Shown one piece after another: positions 63,707 through 64,000 of a stretch of DNA of 64,000 nucleotides. The notes beneath the pieces were generated by a model. The model did no database searches and was not told the origin of the DNA. It saw only the letters and a list, made by a program, of their open reading frames with translations. Where the stretch lies: positions 1 to 64,000 of the forward strand of contig CACNWB010000002.1 of NCBI GenBank assembly GCA_902624095.1, written 5' to 3'. A program made the translations under genes and the position numbers. This stretch comes from an uncultured PS1 clade bacterium. Lineage in GTDB: Bacteria; Pseudomonadota; Alphaproteobacteria; RS24. Each line of letters opens with the position of its first letter. Within the stretch, counting starts at the first letter, position 1.

Positions 63707-64000
63707 ATGAGTTCGTTTGTCGACAGTTTAAAATTTTACGCTGACACGCTAGCCCTCCGGTCGCGGCGGGGCAATGTATTGGCGACGAATATTGCCAATG
63801 CCGCCACGCCACATTTCAAGGCGCGCGATGTGAATTTTGATGCTGAAATGCGGAAAATCTCCAAAACAAATGTTCTGGACACAACACATAGTAAACATAT
63901 CCCCGTGCCTGGTTTGCGCGAAGGCGAGCTGGCCTACCGCCAGTCAGTCAACCCGTCGCTAGACGGCAATACTGTGGAAATGGTTGTCGAGCAAACCGAG
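63707..64000 (+). CDS. flgB: Flagellar rod protein FlgB, partial
   Basis: The first 98 codons of FlgB, cut by the right window edge. YADTLALRSRRGNVLATNIA then NAATPHFKARDVNFD is the FlgB/FlgC-type N-terminal rod motif. The later HSKHIPVPG and NTVEMVVEQTE match the FlgB core (usually DGNTVDLE). FlgB is the most proximal rod component. A flgC-fliE continuation is expected beyond the window but not seen. Confidence 0.9.
   Translation, partial: MSSFVDSLKFYADTLALRSRRGNVLATNIANAATPHFKARDVNFDAEMRKISKTNVLDTTHSKHIPVPGLREGELAYRQSVNPSLDGNTVEMVVEQTE

Overview
The window looks like chromosome of a free-living, flagellated alphaproteobacterium with moderate GC, probably aquatic or marine. Evidence is the DUF1134 gene, the tol-pal, ruvCAB and xseB-ispA-dxs-tlyA layouts, a serC-leader-like RNA upstream of serC-serA, RpoH and a decayed CtrA-type regulator. 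I cannot place the genus. A SAR116-like or Rhodobiaceae-like lineage is a guess based on AcuI and on the Sul-like FolP. No tRNA, rRNA, insertion sequence, integrase or CRISPR array was seen, so this is mostly core chromosome with a flagellar block at the right end.

Layout. 1-7 kb: the 3' part of a ygfZ-type gene, a GT9-like protein, dihydroorotase, acuI, an SDR, a DUF192 protein, an SRAP peptidase and a VOC protein. 7-10 kb: tsaC/Sua5, an SDR with a very basic tail, and an MBL hydrolase. 10-14 kb: xseB-ispA-dxs-tlyA (isoprenoid supply). 14-19.3 kb, minus strand: tkt-gap-pgk-fda, a glycolysis/pentose-phosphate operon. 19.5-25.2 kb: coiled-coil protein-zapA-6S RNA-fthC-ymdB-yebC-ruvCAB-ybgC. 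25.3-30.5 kb: tolQRAB-pal-cpoB. 30.5-37 kb: tilS-ftsH-folP-glmM-thiD, with a FolP that strongly resembles mobile Sul sulfonamide-resistance enzymes. 37-41 kb: serC leader-serC-serA-purA. 41-48 kb: rpoH, rluD, a small membrane protein, an alpha/beta hydrolase, DUF1134, cysQ, a CtrA-like pseudogene and mnmA.

48-64 kb is a flagellar region: rpoN; a four-gene minus-strand cassette with an NHLP-like protein; a rod/hook protein; an flhA-flhF-flhG-fliA operon; flgP-flgT-LysM-flgA-flgM-flgN-DUF2802; an acidic repeat protein with a lipoprotein; and the start of flgB. The gene set (FlhF/FlhG, FliA/FlgM, RpoN, FlgP/FlgT) recalls Vibrio/Pseudomonas-style polar flagella more than the CtrA-centred Caulobacter scheme. 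Sigma-54 -24/-12 promoters are readable in front of flhA, flgP and flgB, with a weaker one before the rod gene.

The best leads are: (i) FlhF without recognisable catalytic G2/G3 motifs, next to an FlhG that cannot carry the N-terminal FlhF-activating motif; (ii) the NHLP-like cassette; (iii) the Sul-like folP in an ftsH-folP-glmM context; (iv) the CtrA-family pseudogene, which has lost its phosphoacceptor segment. All assignments come from reading the sequence and from remembered family features. No database search was run.
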